A stretch of 64,000 bases of DNA from Chelativorans alearensis. GTDB taxonomy: Bacteria > Pseudomonadota > Alphaproteobacteria > Rhizobiales > Rhizobiaceae. Of the stretch, positions 61,226 to 64,000 are shown one piece after another. The notes under the pieces were generated by a model, which worked only from the letters and a program-made list of their open reading frames with translations, had not been told where the DNA came from and made no database searches. The stretch covers positions 310,001 to 374,000 of the forward strand of contig NZ_WQNI01000003.1 of NCBI RefSeq assembly GCF_010993735.1, in the 5' to 3' direction. The position numbers and the translations under genes were made by a program. Position 1 is the stretch's first letter; each line of letters starts with the position of its first letter.

Positions 61226-61380
61226 TGCCAACTGAAGTTGCGCGCCGGTCGGGTCACCCGTCTGCCAGTGATCCCGTCCGCATCACCGTAAAGGCTTGCG
61301 ACCCCGCGCTTTTTCGCCTGTTCCCGACTGTTCCCACCTATTCCCGGCAAAAGTCTCGTTCTGCCAAGTGAACTTGCGCG
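61226..61380. promoter_or_regulatory. Transposase-binding sites at the phage left end
   Basis: The sites are TGCCAACTGAAGTTGCGCG at 61226–61244 and TGCCAAGTGAACTTGCGCG at 61362–61380, inverted relative to the sites at 15161–15202. The 136-bp spacing resembles L1–L2 of Mu, which also has a long gap. Between them (61316–61350) is TTCCC repeated three times at ~10-bp intervals. Confidence 0.85.
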
Positions 61381-61385
61381 TTACA

Positions 61386-61390
61386 CGTAG
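61386..61390. repeat. Target-site duplication CGTAG, right copy
   Basis: CGTAG directly follows the terminal TTACA and is identical to 15151–15155. Confidence 0.92.
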
Positions 61391-61966
61391 CGCCGTCATC
61401 ACTGCAGGCGCCGGTTACCCCTCACCGCGGGGATAAAATCGGCGGTCGGAATCTGCCAACCCATTGATCTCCCACAACCTGCAAACTTTTTTCGCGGGAA
61501 AATACGCCCCCCTGCCCAGCCCACCCTTAAAATCCTCCCCATCGCCCTCACGGGAACCTTGGTCCGGACCGGGGACACGGGGAGGGCGGCGGAGACCTCT
61601 TCCTGCGGGCTGCCGGTGCCCGCAGGCGTGAGGGCCCGCGACAGGCCGGCGGTGCCGGGGTGCTGGGTTTCAGACAGCGCCACGGAGGCCGCGGAGAAGC
61701 CGCTAGGGTTTCGCATGGCCCGGCTAAGACCACCCCGTAATTGGGTGCAGCCGGGAAAGATGGAACCCAAGTGACCGGCCGACCGTCGGGACAGCCTCCG
61801 GTGGGGCGCGTCGGACGCGCCTTATTTGAGGCGCCCCCAAAGCGCCTCGTGGGTGCCGAAGACGCGCCCCGCTTCCCACCTACTCAATGGCCAGACGCGA
61901 AAGCGGGCGTGGCAACGATGAAACACGCCCCTTGCACGGAATCGATTCCTTCCCTAAAGGCTCGCC
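61391..61966. other. guaA upstream region with structured elements
   Basis: No gene is called, although an antisense frame is open. A perfect 9-bp hairpin CCTGCGGGC/GCCCGCAGG lies at 61602–61626. Just before guaA are two strong hairpins: GGCGCG-TCGGA-CGCGCC (61805–61821) and GAGGCGC-CCCCAAA-GCGCCTC (61828–61848). It could be a non-coding RNA followed by its terminator, or a guaA leader. I cannot assign a known RNA family. Confidence 0.4.
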
Positions 61967-63541
61967 ATGAGTATCACGACCCATCCCGACACCGTCCTCA
62001 TCGTCGACTTCGGCAGCCAGGTCACGCAGCTCATCGCGCGCCGCGTGCGCGAGGCCGGCGTCTACTCCGAGATCACCCCCTTCCAGTCCGCCGACGAGGC
62101 TTACCAGCGCCTCAAGCCCAAGGCGGTGATCCTGTCCGGCAGCCCCGCCTCGACCGTCGAAATCGGCAGCCCGCGCGCGCCCGACATCGTTTTCAAGTCC
62201 GGTGTGCCGGTACTCGGCATCTGCTATGGCGAGCAGACCATGTGCGCCCAGCTCGGCGGCAAGGTGGAAGGCTCGGACCACCGCGAGTTCGGCCGCGCCT
62301 TCCTGGAGGTCGAGGAGGATTGCGCGCTTTTCGAAGGCGTGTGGGCGCCTGCCACCCGCCACCAGGTGTGGATGAGCCATGGCGACCGCGTGACCGCCAT
62401 CCCGCCCGGCTTCAAGGTGGTGGGAACCTCCTCCGGCGCGCCCTTCGCGGCGATCGCCGACGAAACCCGCAAATATTATGGCGTTCAGTTCCACCCCGAG
62501 GTCGTGCACACGCCCGACGGGGCCAAGCTGCTTTCCAACTTCGTGCACAAGATTGCCGGCCTTAAAGGCGACTGGACGATGGCCGCCTACCGCGAGCAGG
62601 CGGTCGACGCCATCCGCAGGCAGGTGGGTTCGGGCAAGGTGATCTGCGCCCTCTCGGGCGGTGTCGATTCCTCCGTCGCCGCCCTTCTCACCCACGAGGC
62701 CGTCGGCGAGCAGCTCACCTGCATCCTCGTCGACCACGGCCTGATGAGAAAGAACGAGGCCGCCGAGGTGGTGGAGATGTTCCGCGGCCACTACAACGTG
62801 CCGCTCATCCTCGTCGATGCGTCCGACCGCTTCCTGGGCGCGCTCGAAGGCGAGAGCGACCCGGAGAAGAAGCGCAAGACCATCGGCCGCCTCTTCATAG
62901 AGGTCTTCGAGGACGAGGCGAAAAAGCTCGCCAAGGACGCAGAACCGGCCGCTTTCCTGGTGCAGGGCACGCTCTATCCCGATGTCATCGAGAGCGTCTC
63001 CTTCACCGGCGGCCCCTCCGTCACCATCAAGTCGCACCACAATGTCGGCGGCCTGCCCGAGCGCATGAAGATGAGCCTGGTCGAGCCGCTGCGCGAGCTC
63101 TTCAAGGACGAGGTGAGGGCGCTCGGCAAGGAACTCGGCCTGCCCGACCGCTTCATCGGCCGCCATCCCTTCCCGGGCCCGGGCCTTGCCATCCGCTGCC
63201 CCGGCGGCGTGACCCGCGAAAAACTCGACATCCTGCGCGCGGCGGACGCGATCTACCTCGACGAGATCCGCAAGGCCGGCCTCTACGACGCCATCTGGCA
63301 AGCCTTCGCCGTCCTCCTGCCGGTGCAGACTGTCGGCGTAATGGGCGACGGCCGCACCTACGAATACGTCTGCGCGCTGCGCGCGGTAACCTCCGTCGAC
63401 GGCATGACCGCGGATTTCTACCACTACGACATGGATTTCCTGGGCAGCGCCGCAACCCGCATCATCAACGAGGTAAAGGGCATCAACCGCGTCGTCTACG
63501 ACGTGACGTCAAAGCCGCCGGGAACGATCGAGTGGGAGTGA
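61967..63541 (+). CDS. guaA: GMP synthase (glutamine-hydrolysing)
   Basis: The 524-residue protein converts XMP to GMP with ATP and glutamine. The N-terminal class-I amidotransferase has the nucleophile in [13 protein letters not shown] and the His/Glu pair in [10 protein letters not shown]. The ATP pyrophosphatase has the P-loop [10 protein letters not shown]. The C-terminal dimerisation domain has [14 protein letters not shown] and ends KPPGTIEWE. It is complete, so the prophage insertion did not disrupt it. Confidence 0.97.
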   Translation: MSITTHPDTVLIVDFGSQVTQLIARRVREAGVYSEITPFQSADEAYQRLKPKAVILSGSPASTVEIGSPRAPDIVFKSGVPVLGICYGEQTMCAQLGGKVEGSDHREFGRAFLEVEEDCALFEGVWAPATRHQVWMSHGDRVTAIPPGFKVVGTSSGAPFAAIADETRKYYGVQFHPEVVHTPDGAKLLSNFVHKIAGLKGDWTMAAYREQAVDAIRRQVGSGKVICALSGGVDSSVAALLTHEAVGEQLTCILVDHGLMRKNEAAEVVEMFRGHYNVPLILVDASDRFLGALEGESDPEKKRKTIGRLFIEVFEDEAKKLAKDAEPAAFLVQGTLYPDVIESVSFTGGPSVTIKSHHNVGGLPERMKMSLVEPLRELFKDEVRALGKELGLPDRFIGRHPFPGPGLAIRCPGGVTREKLDILRAADAIYLDEIRKAGLYDAIWQAFAVLLPVQTVGVMGDGRTYEYVCALRAVTSVDGMTADFYHYDMDFLGSAATRIINEVKGINRVVYDVTSKPPGTIEWE

Positions 63542-63875
63542 GGGGGCAAACGGCGGCAATAGCGTAGGTCGGCGGCGATTTTCGCCGCCGTGCTGCTGCC
63601 GTTCCTGCCTCCCGCTGAGCGGCATAGTCTGCCTCTCAAAATTTGCAGATTCGATCTGCGTCCAATCCTCGGACGATGTAAAGCAGCTTCAAAGAGCGAG
63701 AGGACTGTAGCGTAGAATAGCGTGCACATAGGCGGGTCTCCTATATGCGCCACCATGCACGAACCCGCTTCGCGGGAGGGGCGCCACGGCCTGAGATGGC
63801 TTAGTATGCATAGCCTTTGGGCGGGTAGCGGCGGGTACGCCGATCATGAGTTCCCTTCAACGAGAGGAACTCGCC
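63542..63875. other. Gene-free stretch after guaA
   Basis: There is a small hairpin CCCGCTTCGCGGG near 63767 and no credible gene. It probably contains the edge of an insertion element whose recombinase starts at 63876. Confidence 0.4.
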
Positions 63876-64000
63876 ATGGCTACCCCGTCGACCGATACAC
63901 CGATCTCGCCGCTTCGCCAGCGCATGCAGCACGACATGCTCATGCGGGGCTTGGGCTCCCACACACACAGCAGGACTATGTTCGCCACGTCCGCCGCTTC
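63876..64000 (+). pseudogene. Tyrosine recombinase/integrase, frameshifted 5' end (runs off window)
   Basis: After AGAGGAACTCGCC, the ATG opens ATPSTDTPISPLRQRMQHDM and LMRGLGSHT, the N-terminal core-binding domain of IS91-associated/tyrosine integrases. At the run CACACACACA (63960–63969) the expected continuation HTQQDYVRHVRRF is found only in another frame, as if one extra AC pair had been inserted. The gene is probably inactive, or phase-variable through the repeat. Confidence 0.6.

Larger units (their letters stand above)
15156..61385 (-). mobile_element. Complete Mu-like transposable prophage, 46.2 kb
   Basis: The termini are TGTAGCGCGCAA at 15156 and TTGCGCGTTACA ending at 61385. Both ends carry 19-bp inverted transposase sites and are flanked by the 5-bp duplication CGTAG. 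The contents follow Mu order when read right to left: repressor, Ner, transposase MuA, MuB, GemA, Mor, lysis, terminase, portal, head, tail, Com. As in Mu, the two ends are asymmetric. The window-left end has two tandem sites 23 bp apart (Mu right-end style). The window-right end has two sites 136 bp apart (Mu left-end style). Every core morphogenesis gene looks intact, so the phage may be inducible. Confidence 0.95.

Noticed and set aside
60948-61235. 95-codon frame at the phage left end
   Set aside because: It runs through a transposase-binding site and has no domain or signal.
61399-61770. 123-codon antisense frame upstream of guaA
   Set aside because: It covers the hairpin-rich region and begins in no recognisable ribosome site; it is more likely a by-product of a structured RNA.
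61880-63424. 514-codon frame opposite guaA
   Set aside because: It is a shadow of guaA, for the same reason as the guaB shadow.

Overview
The window is a GC-rich alphaproteobacterial chromosome segment. A guaB–rsmB–guaA neighbourhood, OxyR, MarR regulators and a 46-bp palindromic intergenic repeat point to Rhizobiales (Phyllobacteriaceae-like). The order-level call is from general gene content, not from a marker gene.

Host DNA occupies about 1–15,155 and 61,386–64,000. The left part carries a partial MFS exporter, a two-TM channel-like protein, a GNAT acetyltransferase, an M48 protease with a YjgN-type membrane protein, guaB, aqpZ, a repeat-rich protein followed by a small membrane protein (possible toxin/immunity pair), oxyR, rsmB, a PaaI thioesterase, a cupin divergent from a MarR regulator, and a second MarR gene. 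The right part carries guaA and the broken start of a tyrosine recombinase.

Between them lies one complete Mu-like transposable prophage, 15,156–61,385 (46,230 bp). Its ends were found by eye: 19-bp sites of the form CGCGCAA-TT-A-TTGGCA lie inverted at both ends, terminal TGTA/TACA dinucleotides are present, and a perfect 5-bp target duplication (CGTAG) flanks it. The phage genome reads right to left: left end, SIR2–STAND defence gene and repressor (both on +), then on the minus strand Ner, ParB-like protein, MuA, MuB, early genes (DUF3164, GemA, Mor), lysis (muramidase, overlapping spanins), terminase, portal, F-like head protein, protease, capsid, a siphovirus/GTA-type tail, Com and a C5 DNA methyltransferase. 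A two-gene HEPN plus PD-(D/E)XK operon (+) sits at the right end.

The main discovery is a type VI-A CRISPR–Cas system inside the phage head operon. It consists of a 1,225-aa Cas13a with two R-X4-H HEPN motifs, followed 36 bp downstream by a seven-repeat, six-spacer array in the same transcriptional sense; no adaptation genes were seen. Read in the sense that crRNAs would bind, three of six spacers contain a Shine–Dalgarno sequence correctly spaced before an ATG, a fourth ends in a strong Shine–Dalgarno, a fifth contains an ATG opening a reading frame, and the sixth opens with GTG into a hydrophobic reading frame. The array therefore looks designed or selected to pair with translation-initiation regions of mRNAs, presumably of rival phages. 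A small membrane protein and a secreted protein sit immediately upstream of cas13a.

Together the prophage carries four separate nucleic-acid defence or modification modules: Cas13a, SIR2–STAND, HEPN/nuclease and Com/Dcm. They are placed at the two termini and in one head-operon slot, as expected of a phage that protects its lysogen against competitors.
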